Shown: piece after piece, positions 13,106-25,606 of the stretch
Layout: each line of letters opens with the position of its first letter
Position numbering within the stretch: position 1 is the stretch's first letter
DNA from: Hyperoodon ampullatus
Taxonomy: Eukaryota > Chordata > Mammalia > Artiodactyla > Ziphiidae
NCBI GenBank assembly: GCA_949752795.1
Contig: OX457063.1
Coordinates: forward strand, 73,105,771 to 73,169,770
Direction: 5' to 3'
DNA length: 64,000 nt
Notes under the pieces: model-generated
What the model was told of the DNA's origin: nothing
Seen by the model: the letters and a program-made list of their open reading frames with translations, nothing else
Databases searched by the model: none
Program-made: the position numbers and the translations under genes

Positions 13106-15248
13106 GGAGGGACCATCAAGATGGCAGAGGAGTAAGATGTGGAGATCACCTTCCTCCCCACAAATACATCAAAAATATATCTAAATGTGGAACATCTCCT
13201 ACAGAACACCTATTGAACGCTGGCAGAACACCTCAGACTCCCCAAAAGGCAAAAAACTCCCCCACGTACCTGGGTAGGGCAAAAGAAAAAAGAAAAAACA
13301 GAGACAAAAGAATAGGGATGGGACCTGCATCTCTGGGAGGGAGCTGTGCAGGAGGAAAAGTTTACACACACTAGGAAGCCCCTTCACTGGTGGAGAAGGG
13401 GTGTGGGCGAGGGAGAAGCTTTGCAGCCATGGAGGAGAGCGCAGCAACAGGGGTGCAGAGAGCAAAGCAGAGAGATTCCTGCACAGAGGATCAGTGCCGA
13501 CCAGCACTCACCAGCCTGAGAGACTTGTCTGCTCACCTGCCACCTGGGACCGGTGGGGGATGGGAGCTGAGGCTCGGGCTCTGGAGGTCAGATCCCAGGG
13601 AGAGGACTGAGGTTGGCTGCGTGTACACAGCCTGAAGGGGAATAGTGTGCTACAGCTAGCTGGGAGGGAGTCCGGGAAAAAGTCTGGACCTGCCTAAGAG
13701 GCAAGAGACCATTGTTTCGGGGTGCACAAGGAGAGGGCATTCTGAGCACCACCTAAATGAGCTCCAGAGACGGGTGCGAGCCATGGCTATCAGTGCGGAC
13801 ACCAGAGACGGGCAGGAAACGCTAAGGCTGCTGCAGCCACCAAGAATCCTGTGTGCAAGCACAGGTCACTATCCACACCTCCCCTCCCGGAAGCCTGTGC
13901 AGCCTGCCACTGCCAGGGTCCCGTGATCCAGGGACAACTTCCCCAGGAGAACACACGGTGTGCCTCAGGCTGTTGCAATGTCATGCCAGCCTCTGCCACT
14001 GCAGGCTCGCCCTGCATTCCATACCCCTCCCTCCCCACGGCCTGAGTGAGCCAGAGCCCCCTAATCAACTGCTCCTTTAACCCCCTCCTGTCTGGGCGAA
14101 GAACAGATGGCATCAGGAGACCTACTTGCAGAAGCGGGGCCAAATCCAAAGCTGAACCCCAGGAGCTGTGGGAACAAAGAAGAGAAAGAAAGGGAAATCT
14201 CTCCCAGCAGCAACAGGAGCAGCGGATTAAATCTCCACAATCAACTTGATGTACTCTGCAATTGTGTTATACCTGAATAGACAACATATCTTCCCAAAAT
14301 TGAGGCAGTGGACTTTGGCAGCAACTGTAGACTTGGGGTTTGCTTTCTGAATCTAATTTGTTTCTGGTTTTATGTTTATCTTAGTTTAGTATTTAGAGCT
14401 TATTATCATTGGTAGATTTATTTATTGATTTGGTTGCTCTCTTCCTTTTTTTAAATATATCTTTTTTTCTTTTTCTCTTTTTGTGAGTGTGTATGTGTAT
14501 ACTTTTTTGTGTGATTTTGTCTGTATAGCTTTGCTTTTACCATTTGTCCTAGGGTTCTGTCCATTATTTTTTGTTCTGTTCTGTTTTGTTTTTTTAGTAT
14601 AGTTTTTAACACTTGTTGTCATTGGTGGATTTGTTTTCTGGTTTGGTTGCTCTCTTCTTTCTTTTTTATCACTTTTTTATTTTTAATGATTTTTAAAATT
14701 TTTTTATTTTAATATCTTTATTTTTCTTTCTTTCTTTCTTTCTTTTTTTTTCTCCCTTTTCTTCTGAGCTAAATGGCTGACAGTGTCTTGGTGCTCCAGT
14801 CGGGTGTCAGGCCTGAGCCTCTGAGGTGGGAGAGCCAAGTTCAGGACATTAGCCCACCAGAGACTTCCCGACCCTATGTAATATCAAGTGGCGAAAGCTC
14901 TACCAGAGACCTCATTCACAGCACTAAGACCCAGCTCTACTCAATGACCAGTGCGGGACACCCTATGCCAAACACCTAGCAAGACAGGAACACAACCCCA
15001 CTCATTAGCAGAGAGGCTGCCTAAAATCATAATAAGTTCACAGACACACCAAAACACACCACCAGGCACAGTCCTGCCCACCAGAAAGACAAGATCCAGC
15101 CTCATCCACCAGAACACAGGCACCAGTCCCCTCCACCAGGAAGCCTACACAACCCACTGAACCAACCTTACCCACTGGGGGCAGACACCAAAAAAAATGG
15201 GAAGTACGAACCTGCAGCCTGTGAAAAGGAGACCCCAAACACAGTAAG
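13106..15248 (+). promoter_or_regulatory. L1-A 5' UTR / internal promoter region
   Basis: About 2.1 kb, GC-rich for its first 1 kb and then T-rich (14330-14760). A YY1-type core, CAAGATGGC, sits at 13117-13125, about 12 bases from the element start. That is the position where the YY1 site sits in human L1, which supports a complete 5' end. The many short ORFs here on both strands are not genes. Confidence 0.7.
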
Positions 15249-16146
15249 GTGAGCAAAATAATAAGACAGAGAAATATGCAGCAGATGAAGGAGCAAGGTA
15301 AAAACCCACCAGACCAAACAAATGAAGAGGAAATAGGCAGTCTACCTGAAAAAGAATTCAGAGTAATGAGAGTAAAGATGATCCAAAATCTTGGAAACAG
15401 AATGGAGAAAATACAAGAAACGTTTAACAAGGACCTAGAAGAACTAAAGAGCAAACAAACACTGATGAACAACACAATAAATGAAACTAAAAATTCTCTA
15501 GAAGGAATCAATAGCAGAATAACTGAGACAGAAGAATGGATAAGTGACCTGGAAGATAAAATAGTGGAAATAACTACCACAGAGCAGAATAAAGAAAAAA
15601 GAATGAAAAGAATTGAGGACAGTCTCAGAGAACTCTGGGATAACATTAGACGTACCAACATTCAAATTATAGGGGTCCCAGAAGTAGAAGACAAAAAGAA
15701 AGTGTCTGAGAAAATATTTGAAGAGATTATAGTGGAAACTTCCCTAATATGGGAAAGGAAACAGTCAAGTCCAGGAGGCACAGAGAGTCTCATACAGGAT
15801 ACATCCAAGGAGAAACATGCCAAGACACATATTAATCAAACTATCAAAAATTAAACACACAGAAAAAATATTAAAAGCAGCAAGGGAAAAGCAACAAATA
15901 ACATACAAGGGAAGCCCCATAACGTTAACAGCTGACCTTTCAGCAGAAACTCTTCAAGCCAGAAGGGAGTGGCAAGACATATTTAAAGTGATGAAAGGGA
16001 AAAACCTACAACCAAGATTACTCTACCCAGCAAGGACCTCATTCAGATTCGGCAGAGAAATTAAAACCTTTACAGACAAACAGAAGCTAAGAGAATTCAG
16101 CACCACCAAACCAGCTCTACAACAAATGCTAAAGGAACTTCTCTAG
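15249..16146 (+). pseudogene. L1-A ORF1 (L1 RNA-binding protein), frameshifted
   Basis: In intact L1s this protein is the RNA-binding trimer that packages L1 RNA in the cytoplasm. The N-terminal part is a long charged coiled coil (about residues 40-130), followed by the RRM-like core with IQIIGVPE. The frame shifts at about 15817-15854. The C-terminal part continues in the next frame with REKQQITYKG and ends at 16146. The position of the start codon in L1-B (AAAATGAGAAGA) is AATAATAAGA here, so the usual ATG is lost. The first in-frame ATG is at 15276. It is a decayed copy. Confidence 0.9.
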
Positions 16147-16204
16147 GCAGGAAACACAAGAGAAGGAAAAGACCTACAATAACAAACCCAAAACAATTAA
16201 GAAA

Positions 16205-17136
16205 ATGGTAATAGGAACACACATATGGATAAATACCTTACATGTAAATGGATTAAATGCTCCAACCAAAAGACATAGACTGGCTGAATGGATACAAAAG
16301 CAAGACCCATATATATTCTGTCTACAAGAGACCCACTTCAGACCTAGGGAAACATACAGACTCAAAGTGAGGAGATGGAAAAAGATATTCCATGCAAATG
16401 GAAATCAAAAGAAAGCTGGAGTAGCAATTCTCATATCAGACAAAATAGACTTTAAAATAAAGACTATTACAAGAGACATAGAAGGACACTACATAATGAT
16501 CAAGGGATCAGTCCAAGAAGAAGATATAACAATTGTAAATATTTATGCACCCAACATAGGAGCACCTCAATATATAAAGCAAATGCTAACAGCCAGAAAA
16601 GGGGAAATCAAGAGTAACACAATCATAGTAGGGGACTTTAACACCCCACTTTCACCAATGGACAGATCATCCAAAATGAAAATAAATAAGGAAACACAAG
16701 CTTTAAGTAATACATTAAACAAGATGGACTTAATTGATATTTATAGGACATTCCATCCAAAAACAACAGAAAACACTTTCTTCTCAAGTGCTCATGGAAC
16801 ATTCTCCAGGGTACATCATATATTGGGTCACAAATCAAGCCTTGGTAAATTTAAGAAAATTGAAATCATATCAAGTATCTTTTCCGACCAAAATGCTATG
16901 AGACTAGATGTCAATTACAGGAAAAGATCTGTAAAAAATACAAACACATGGAGGCTAAACAATACACTACTAAATAACCAAGAGATCACTAAAGAAATCA
17001 GAGAGGAAATGAAAAAATACCTAGAAACAAATGACAGTGAAAACACGATGACCCAAAACCTGTGGGATGCAGCAAAGCAGTTCTAAGAGGGAAGTTTATA
17101 GCGGTACAATCCTACCTCAAGAAACAAGAAAAATCT
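16205..17136 (+). pseudogene. L1-A ORF2, endonuclease part only
   Basis: An open frame of 293 codons (16205-17086) covers the apurinic-like endonuclease domain that nicks target DNA in intact L1s. Visible landmarks are LQETH (Glu42), Tyr114 in IYAPN and GDFNT (Asp144, Asn146). Three catalytic positions differ from the human L1 residues. The first Asn of LNxNG is His13, the Asp of SRxDH is His204, and the His of SDH is Gln229. The frame then breaks, and L1 homology stops at about 17136 after CAAGAAACAAG. The reverse transcriptase is entirely absent. Confidence 0.9.
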
Positions 17137-17370
17137 GAGTAATATTCCATTGTATATATGTACCACATCTTCTTTATACATTCATCTGTCGCTGGGCATA
17201 TAGGTTGCTTCCATGACCTGGCTATTGTAAATAGTGCTGCAATGAACATTGGGGTCCATGTGTCTTTTTTAATTATGGTTTTCTCAGGGTATATGCCCAG
17301 TACTGGGATTGCTGGGTCATATGCTAATTCTATTTTTAGTTTTTTAAGGAACCTCCATACTGTTCTCCAT
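17137..17370 (-). mobile_element. Inverted L1 ORF2 3' segment inside L1-A
   Basis: The reverse complement matches L1-B at about 45010-45244. It starts CATGGAGAACAGTATGGAGG and passes GACCCAGCAATCCC and CCTGAGAAAACCATAATT. The left junction with forward ORF2 is at about 17136 and the right junction with forward 3' sequence is at about 17371. ORFs on both strands here derive from the L1. Confidence 0.9.
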
Positions 17371-17940
17371 GTAAGCAATCTAAATGTTCATCAACAGAGG
17401 AATGGATAAAGAAGATGTGACACATATGTACAATGGAATATTACTCAGTCATAAAAAGAAACAAAATTGAGTTATTTGTAGTGAGGTGGATGGACCTAGA
17501 GTGTGTCATACAGAGTGAAGTAAGTCAAAAAGAGAAAAACAAATACCGTATGCTAAGACATATATATGGAATCTAAAAAAAAAAAATGGTCCTGAAGAAC
17601 CTAGGGGCAGGAGAAGAATAAAGACACAGGTGTCGAGAATGGACTTGAGGACATGGGGAGGGGGAAGGATAAGCTGGGACGAAGTGAGAGAGTGGCATGG
17701 ACATATATACACTACCAAATGTAAAATAGATAGTTGTGGGAAGCAGCCGCATAGCACAGGGAGATCAGCTCGGTGCTTTGTGTCCACCTGGAAGGGTGAA
17801 ATAGGGAGGGTGGGAGGGAGATGCAAGAGGGAGGGTATATGGAGATATATGTATACATATATCTGATTCACTTTGTTATACAGCAGAAACTAACACACCA
17901 TTGTAAAGCAATTATACTCCAATAAATATGTTAACATATA
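17371..17940 (+). mobile_element. L1-A 3' end, forward
   Basis: Forward L1 sequence restarts at a point equivalent to L1-B 45171 and runs through the 3' UTR to AACACACCATTGTAAAGC and CTCCAATAAATATG. About 75 bp at its start repeats, in opposite orientation, the beginning of the inverted block. At 17576-17586 the 3' UTR keeps the A-run that in L1-B was the SINE insertion target. Confidence 0.9.
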
Positions 17941-17959
17941 TTCATTCATTCATTCATTC
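17941..17959. repeat. (ATTC)n tail
   Basis: Four to five ATTC units lie between the L1 3' end and the downstream target-site duplication, where an A tail would be expected. Confidence 0.8.
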
Positions 17960-17972
17960 AAGAAAAGAATGA

Positions 17973-19167
17973 CCTATCACAAGTTGGGACAACAGCATAT
18001 CCCAAGACATATCCTTTTGTAGTAAAATGTTAATAACAAGTAAGTAATACAAAATTAGTGTTGGTTTATCATCAAAATGATTTACACATCCTTGTCTATG
18101 CTCTTGCCTCATTCAGGAATATTTTCTACAGAACAGTGTTTAAAAAGATCTAGACTTAGGAATAAAATTAAGCACTAGTGGATACTTCTTACCCTTAATT
18201 CTTTAACAGATGAACTCAAATTTTAGTGGCCTTCCACACTGATTACTTTAATCTTAATAGGGTAAAAACTATGATAAAAATTTTGTAGTGCCCAGTCGTG
18301 CTCAAGGTCTCAGTCTTCTTAACACATGTGTTATTTGGCATCATATCCTTTTATAATAAGAAAAATCTTGATCAGAATTGGTGTATCTTCTGTAGTATTG
18401 CAGACGTTATAGTAACCAATATCTTGGTTTGAAAATTGTTCCCTCAAAAACCTTGGTATAACTGGTGAGGAGACAAATGCAGTGTTTTTAATTGGGTAGT
18501 GGGATTCCCACTTGTTTCCATATTCTCTTTCTCACATTGATTGGAGAGTCTCTTAAACTTAGAACTTTGAAAGCTATCATGTGAAGTTAAACCAAATATT
18601 TAGTTAAACGGAACAGGACTATTAGGGCATTATTTTAAGCATCTATAAAACTAATCAATTATAGACAGCATCAGAGTAATTCTCTTTTCACTGGTAATGA
18701 TTTCTTTCTAGAGATTTATAAAACCTTTTAGCCATTAGGACCTGCAGTATAAATGCAGTTTTTTTCATTTATATTTTTTGTTTGCTTTGTTTCACACATT
18801 ATCTACAAGTGGCTTTTCTAATACTATTATCTATAGTGCTCTGAATATTTTTAGGTCAGGTTTATGAAGCACAAGACAAAGGCATTCCTTCTTTCATCTT
18901 GCTCTCTGTCCCTGCATTTGCACATTTATGCACTGCATCAATATGCTGGGTGTTTTTTTTCTGTCTAGGCAGGAGGAGGATGTCTTTTCTTTTATCTGTT
19001 GCCTTCTGTTTCCGATGTGTGATGTTAACCTTATTAGATTTTGTTTCTTTGTTTTTATCAGCATTCCCTTCTAGAGTTTCTCTCTGCATGTACATTTCCG
19101 TGTTACAATTCCCCATCAGCCTTCCAATTCTAGAGAAAGGTCTTATGTTTCCAAGGCTCTCTGAAGC
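17973..19167. other. Unique sequence, no gene seen
   Basis: About 1.2 kb without recognisable features. Overlapping ORFs on both strands at 18862-19198 (109 and 99 codons) have no homology I recognise. Confidence 0.4.
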
Positions 19168-19320
19168 ATCACTACCCATAGTGTGGTCCACAGATTAACA
19201 GCATGGGCATCACCTGGGAGTTGGTTGGAAAAGTAAAATTTAAGCTGTGCCACAGACTTCCTGAACCAGAATCTGTATTTTAATCAGGTCTCTGAAAGAA
19301 TAGCACATACATAAATAAGA
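19168..19320 (-). repeat. MER5A-like (hAT-Charlie) relic
   Basis: The block contains GTGTGGTCCACAGATTAACAG, GGGCATCACCTGGGAGTTGG and CCAGAATCTGTATTTTAATC. This is the order of a MER5A element read from its 3' end. Confidence 0.7.
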
Positions 19321-21039
19321 AATCATTACTCTAAAGGATCTTCCCCAGTTCCATGCCCTCTGAGATCTCATTTCTGTGTTCTCTCTGGTTGTTTAGTTGC
19401 ATAAAATATTATCCCTACTGATTACTCTAATGCCAAAGCCAGGACTGCATCCACTTGTTAACAACTGTTTGTGTCTACATGGATGCTCAGATTCAATGAT
19501 CTTTCTGATCTCTCAGCACCTTGTATTTGAGTAGTCATCCTGCCAACTTGGTTGTGAGTGTGAAGGAGGGGATTGTGTTTTGGAAACAATAGAGTAGGTG
19601 CTTATCTCTGTCATTTTCCATTTTCACCTTTCAAAATCATCATCTACTACCCACCTATGAGATGAAAAACAAATTACATGTGCTTAATAATGCCCCTCTT
19701 ATTCAACTATTGCTGCCCCAGCACCAAGGCTTACTAAATTTTACTCTTTCCTTCTCCCACCACAAATTGGTTATTTTTGTGTTAAGCCAGCTATTTTGAT
19801 TGAGAGAAACAAGTCCCCGTTGGTAGCATTGGGCACATTACTGGCAGAATACCCTCAGAAAAGGAGTAATCTATTCTGTGCTATTGTAGGGAATGAAAGC
19901 TATTCCTACAACCTTGTTCCTAGTCCAAGTTACAGTGATATTTATTGTTAATTTGGTTGGAAAGTGGCTTGCTGAAGCTTTAGCATAATGCTGAACTGAA
20001 TGCTCTTGTATTTTGTAGTTTTCCATTGTGTTTTGGAATCCTTGGAATGGCTAAGTGACATGAAGTAATTTTAAAAAGAGAAAGATACACTGTACATTTC
20101 AGTATAGACCCATCATGACATGGAAATGGGCCCCTGTTCTTCAGTTGTTTCTATTTCTCTCTTGGATATGGTGGAGATCTTTCACACAGTAAAAGTACAA
20201 CAGAGAAGAGAATTAAGAGGCAGATGCTGTTTTTATGTTCTTTTGTAGAGGAATGCTGCAACTGAAAGTTAAACAATTCAGAAAAGAAAAGAAATAATAC
20301 AAGTAACAAACAGTTCATTAAGTATTAGAGTAACATATATAATGAGATAGTCTCGTAAGAATTGTGTAACATGTTGCTGACATACAGGTGGGTTGAAAGA
20401 GTTAAAAGCCTCTAAGAAAAACTGGACATATATAAGAGGAATTCTCAGCATCCTAGTCAATTAAGGGTTCAGAAAGTGCATAATTACTGAATCTGATTGC
20501 AGTGATCATAGGCCAATATAAAGATGTAAATGTGAAGGATAGCTAACACAAGTTATACTCAAAGATGTGTTATCTTTTATTTCCAAAGGTAGTTGTACTA
20601 TTTCCCTAGACTGACATAAAAATCTCTTGTAAATTCTATATTGAGTAAATAGTGTTTACTCAATACCCACATCTACATAAAAAAAAGTGTTGCTATTGCA
20701 GAAAATTTGATGTTGTTTTTAAGTATTGGGTTATTATAAAATATAATTAAACCAATATTAAATTTAACATGAATTACATTTTAAATAAAACTATATTTTA
20801 TATTAATGTTTGTTTAGGATATTTGATCTTGAAATTATGTTCTGTTATCTGTTTGCAGAGACACAATTTAAAGCCACTTTAAAATGAAATTCCTTTCTGC
20901 AGATGTATAAAGGATGTAAATTCAGGCATGTATAATGCTTAAAATTAAGAATTTATTTAAAATGATGTATTCTTCATATATGACTAACTTTTTCAAGGTT
21001 TTGATATCAGTTACCTTGATTCCTATGCTGAAGATATCC
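19321..21039. other. Unique sequence, no gene seen
   Basis: No coding or repeat assignment was possible. A perfect hairpin is at 20639-20665, listed separately. The 20690-20830 part is extremely AT-rich. Confidence 0.4.
20639..20665. other. Perfect 11-bp stem hairpin
   Basis: TATTGAGTAAA (20639-20649), a loop of TAGTG, then TTTACTCAATA (20655-20665). There is no terminator-like or RNA-gene context. Confidence 0.8.
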
Positions 21040-21999
21040 CACCTACAATAGTCTATGATGATGGTTCTTCTCTGAGGCATTATGAGAGCTGTGGGGACAT
21101 TGTTGGTTGTTGCAGTTGTTGAGGAGAACTAATGTCATTTATTGGACAGGAGGTACCACATTAGACATCTTGTACTTCACAGGACAGTCCCTGAACTGAA
21201 GAACTGTCCTGAATACCACATGATCTTTAAATGTCCATCCAGATAGCCATTCAGGAAGTTGAAAACCCTGTTGATAATTATCTGAGTCTCAATTTACATA
21301 TTAAAACAAAGTCAATCTGCATAGTTTAATATGTGTAACCTTTTTTAAGAATTCAAAACCACATAGATAATAGTAATCAAAATAATGAACTTTCAATGGT
21401 TGTAATTTGGTTTGGAATTTTACCAAGATTTGGCTCACCATCTTGGAAAATCTTGTCAGTCATCAGCAACAATCTTTCATGGTATTTAAGTCACTGATGA
21501 AATACCCTACATTTTGTAGCTATATGTTTCTGACAATTCTTAAGGAGCAAACATCTAATTACTTCACTATATTATCTAGTACAGTTGTTTCCAAGTGTTT
21601 AACATAAGAAAACACATACATACGCACACGCACATACATACATATTCCATCAATTTCTACTTTCCATTCACTTATTTATATTATAATTTATAATTTTATT
21701 TATATTATAATTTATATTATAATTAAGGCATTGAGTTTATGTTTAAAAGTTATCTATAAGTTTTATTATCTATGGATTTTAATTCAGAATAATACTGGGG
21801 ACATTACAATCTATTCGTTATAAAAAGGGATATATTGGGTCTGATAGTGTTGAGAACCATTGTCCTAGGAGCATTTTATCTCACGTTGATTTATATCTCC
21901 CAGTAGGACACTTGTTTTACAGCCAATTGTTCAGCAAAAGTTCACTTTGGTAGAAGGGCAAATGTACATAACACAGAAAATAGGTGGGGTAGTGTGTGG
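21040..21999. other. Possible old DNA-transposon relic, then AT-rich sequence
   Basis: The segment 21040-21235 resembles old hAT-type relics, with ACAGGACAGTCCCTG followed by an ACTGTCCTG arm. The family is not identified. The 21660-21725 part is a repetitive TTATATTATAATTTATA tract. Confidence 0.3.
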
Positions 22000-22140
22000 G
22001 AGACACATGCCTTGAGTTGTTCTGGTGCATGCTTACTTGCTGTGTGATTTGGGGTGAGTCAGTACATTTCTCTGGGCCTGAATTGTCTTTCTGTTAAAGC
22101 ATTGGAATTGATAAACTCTAAAATCCCTAAGACACCATGT
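22000..22140 (+). repeat. MIR-like SINE relic
   Basis: TTGCTGTGTGATTTGGGGTG followed by CTCTGGGCCTGAATTGTC is the typical core and 3' order of MIR elements. Confidence 0.6.
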
Positions 22141-22244
22141 GATTATCGGTAAAAATATTTTCACTGTGTAGAATCTACACACAGAAACCTGAATATTGCA
22201 TTTGCAATATTCCTATTTTTGATTTCTCTTCCCTGGCCTTTTCT

Positions 22245-22474
22245 TTCTTTTCTTTTTTTTTTTTTTTTTTTTGTGTGTGTGCGGTACACGGGCCTCCCAC
22301 TGTTGTGGCCTCTTCCTGTTGTGGAGCACGGGCTCTGGACGCACAGGCTCAGCGGCCATGGCTCACGGGCCCAGCCGCTCTGCGACACGTGGGATCTTCC
22401 CGGACCGGGGCACGAACCCGTGTCCCCTGCATCGGCAGGCGGACTCTCAACCACCGTGCCACCAGGGAAGCCCC
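22245..22474 (-). repeat. CHR-2-type cetacean SINE, full length
   Basis: An antisense copy whose T tail is at about 22245-22273. The 5' end of the element (GGGGCTTCCCTGGTGGCAC on the minus strand) is at 22474. A perfect 14-bp target-site duplication, CCCTGGCCTTTTCT, lies at 22231-22244 and 22475-22488. Four overlapping ORFs are shadows. Confidence 0.95.
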
Positions 22475-22488
22475 CCCTGGCCTTTTCT

Positions 22489-25400
22489 AAAGCTGAATTT
22501 GAACTATTAAGTAATATGAAATTAACTTTTCTATAAATATATTTTCCACTAAATAGCAAACCATTTACATTTTATTTTGAGGAATATATTAACAGCATGA
22601 TAAATATTTGTAATCATTTCAAACTCTCCCTTGGCAAAATCAATAGCATGAGTTTTCATTTTTATTACACATATAAACATACAGTGACACACGTATATGA
22701 TGGTGGGTGCAAAGTTGTGTATGTATACACGTATATAGATTTACCTCTGATATTTTGAAGGGTATGTGTAGCTGTATATTTTAATGGTAGATTTCCTTAA
22801 AGCCCAGACAAGATTTTCTGAGTGAAATATATATGGTAATACATGAGAAAATTACTTGTCCCAGGTCATATAAAGAGTTGGTTAGAAAAGAGCACATTCA
22901 TCTTTATCTTTGAGGTAGGCCAGCATTCTCTCCTTCAATTCCCATTTCCTTCCTGCCTCACCCACATGCACCTTGCCACCTTTTTTCTTTAAATTATCAA
23001 GAGGAGGCCACAAGATGAGGAGTACTTCACTGTAGGTGGTGATATGAAACTGACAAGCAGTTTATAAACTAGCCCTACCCTATTGCTTGGAGAAGCTTTA
23101 TAACTGATTGTTTTAATACCAGAGTGGCACCAAAGGGGGTCAAGTAAATAAATATGCAAGCCTCACCAGTTCAAAATAATAAAATTCCAATGTGTGCAAG
23201 CCTGCTTGTTGAACATATGTTTGAGGTACGGCTAAGCCATCTGGCTCAGTGTCAAGCATTTATACCAACTGCAGTCTTACAGTACCTGACAGCAGAAAAG
23301 CTTTATTCCCCTGGTGTTTGGGCACAAATGGAGAAATATTATTGAAATGATTATCTGCATCAAGACTCAGATTTGCTTTGACATTTAGCTGGCTCTGTTT
23401 AATCCAAAGGGTTGTCTGAATGAATAAAGAGAAGGGTTCCTCCAGAAGATGCTGCGAGCAGCCAGGGAAAGCCAAATGATTAATGAGACTGAAAGGCAGG
23501 GTGGACCTGCCCACCTCCACCCAGACCTCAGTGCCAAGAACTGAATATGAAATTAGTCTCGAGCTTTCTGTGGCTTGTCAGGAAGATTCTTCCACCCTCA
23601 CGTAGGCTCTCATTTTGGGCCTCTGGAAACAAAAGGAGCTGATGCCTTACCCAATATGGAAGAAATAGAGAGTCTGGGAGAGAGCTTCATGTTATAATCG
23701 GAACATTTCACATTCAAACACTTTTTGCTTTCAACAGCTCTACCAGAGGCATTTATATAGCATGTTAGGAATGGAGTCTCTTTTAGGAACCAGAAACCTA
23801 CTGTTTGTGGAATTGTTTCTGTTTCAGCAGCTGGTTTCTACATGCTATGGTTCTTATATCAAGATAATTTCATTTGGCTTAGAATGCCGTGTTCCACTGG
23901 TTATTTTGTGCTGTCATTCATTTTAAAATGCTCTGTTAAACTGAGTTTTTTGAAAAACGAGGTACAGTGCTAGTTTTAGTATTCACCTATGCTAATAAAA
24001 TTCAGAGGTTTAGCCGAAAAGAGACACATCAACAAGAAAATAAAATAATAATGATAATAATATAACAAATACCTTTATCAAAGGGTTATATGTTCACATC
24101 TGCTTTATCTGATTTTCAGGTAGACTGTACCTATTGGAGGGAGGGTTTTATAATGATTGTTGATTTAGATTTGAAATTACTTTGGTGATTTGGATTTAAT
24201 AAGAATGTTAGACATGATTTCCTCCTCACTCTTATTTTTAATTAACTTTTTATAGAGATATGAATGAATTCTAATGAACACAATTGGCAGCCTAATTGAT
24301 TTGTTTCAGAGTACAGTGAGTGATCAGTATGCATGTGATATACTATTCAAGGATGTCAAACAGTTTTTGGGTTAATTTTCTGGCAGAGGTTAGTTGGGGA
24401 AACTGCTTAAAATATGTACTGTTTTTGATTTTTAAATAAGTGCCTGTTTTTTTTAAATTCAGTGAATTAAAAGATATCTATTGCTTTGAATTTATAGTGT
24501 CTTTAAATTATCACATTGCCACTGGGGAGTTGTTTTGTGTATTCTGTGCATATTAACAGAATACTTCTACATGTGTTATGCACATGAGAATATTAAAGAC
24601 AATTTTAAAAAGATAAAGTATTCTTATTGCAAAAAGAAAGCCAAAAATGCTCTCCTCTGTTTAAAATTTATTTTTAAAACTTGCCACAAGATCAAGAGTG
24701 GTCAAAACAAATCCTAAAAGCACCCATTTAAAGAAAAATAAAGCGCAACTCCAAGAGGTTACTGTTTTGCTAGGGATCTTATTTTAAAGGTTTTGCTTAA
24801 ATAAATTCCAGTGAAATGACATTCTTTTATAGTGTTAAGAACAATGAGCGGGTGAGAAAATATATTATGACATAGTTAAACACAGGGCTATAATTTCTAA
24901 ACTGCATAAATTACATGTTTTCCCCTATTATGATACAGACAGCCAAACTGAACATTTTTGAAAGAAAATGACCAACATATGATTAATTGCAAGCTCACAG
25001 ATTTTGCAGCTTCAAGAGTAAATCAACTGTTAAGAAGTGCTAACTTGCTAAAATATAAACTAATTTTAGTCTCTAGATATTAAAATATAATTCATCTTCT
25101 TCCTCCATTGGGAAAGCTAATTAGAAATTGTGACTGGCAGAAGGAGGAGGACCCAGAGAACACCAAGATTAAGTTCACATGCTTAAAACCTGAGCCCAGA
25201 AAAAGTGGCCAGATTTCGTATTCTTTACATTTCACGTATTTGAGTTTCCTGAAGCCAGCTTATGGTAATGGCTGCTACCCAAATGTGCAAGTGACAGAAG
25301 AGAGAGTTTGTGAAAAGAACACGTTTAGTTAACATAGAATGCTACAAATATAATGCAGAAATATAGAGAAATGGTTCATGGATTCCATTTGTACACTTCT

Positions 25401-25590
25401 TAAAAAACCTGACTGTTCACATATAACACATCTAAGAGCTAGGTTTTGGAAAGGCCATCAGATAAGTGACATTTGTGTTCTGAAACTTTATATTCTAGGA
25501 AACCTTCCAAACTATGAGTTAGTCTTGATGTCAAGTTGGTTTTACCTGTGCTCTGATGACTCTTCCATTGGAGATTAAGGTGAAAATGAT
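22489..25590. other. Unique sequence, no gene seen
   Basis: About 3.1 kb of largely single-copy-looking DNA. The 23340-23660 part has a higher GC content than its flanks and looks free of repeats, so it could be a conserved non-coding element. I cannot test that from one sequence. Confidence 0.35.
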
Positions 25591-25606
25591 GGGGAAAAAA
25601 AAAAAA

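Larger units (their letters stand above)
13094..17972 (+). mobile_element. L1-A: L1 insertion with intact 5' end and inverted internal segment
   Basis: The element body runs from about 13106 to 17959. It is bracketed by AAGAAAGAATGA (13094-13105) and AAGAAAAGAATGA (17960-17972), a 12-13 bp target-site duplication with one indel. Order: 5' UTR, ORF1, ORF2 endonuclease part (all forward), an inverted block at 17137-17370, then a forward 3' end at 17371-17940. Roughly ORF2 residues 310-1190 are missing compared with L1-B. In place of a normal A tail there is (ATTC)n. The element is dead. Confidence 0.85.

Noticed and set aside
13102..15123. Numerous ORFs of 60-119 codons
   Set aside because: They lie in the L1-A 5' UTR and its antisense strand.
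21008..21096. Minus-strand acceptor/donor pair CCCCACAG ... AAG/GTAACT
   Set aside because: It overlaps probable DNA-transposon debris, and the upstream region is not pyrimidine-rich.
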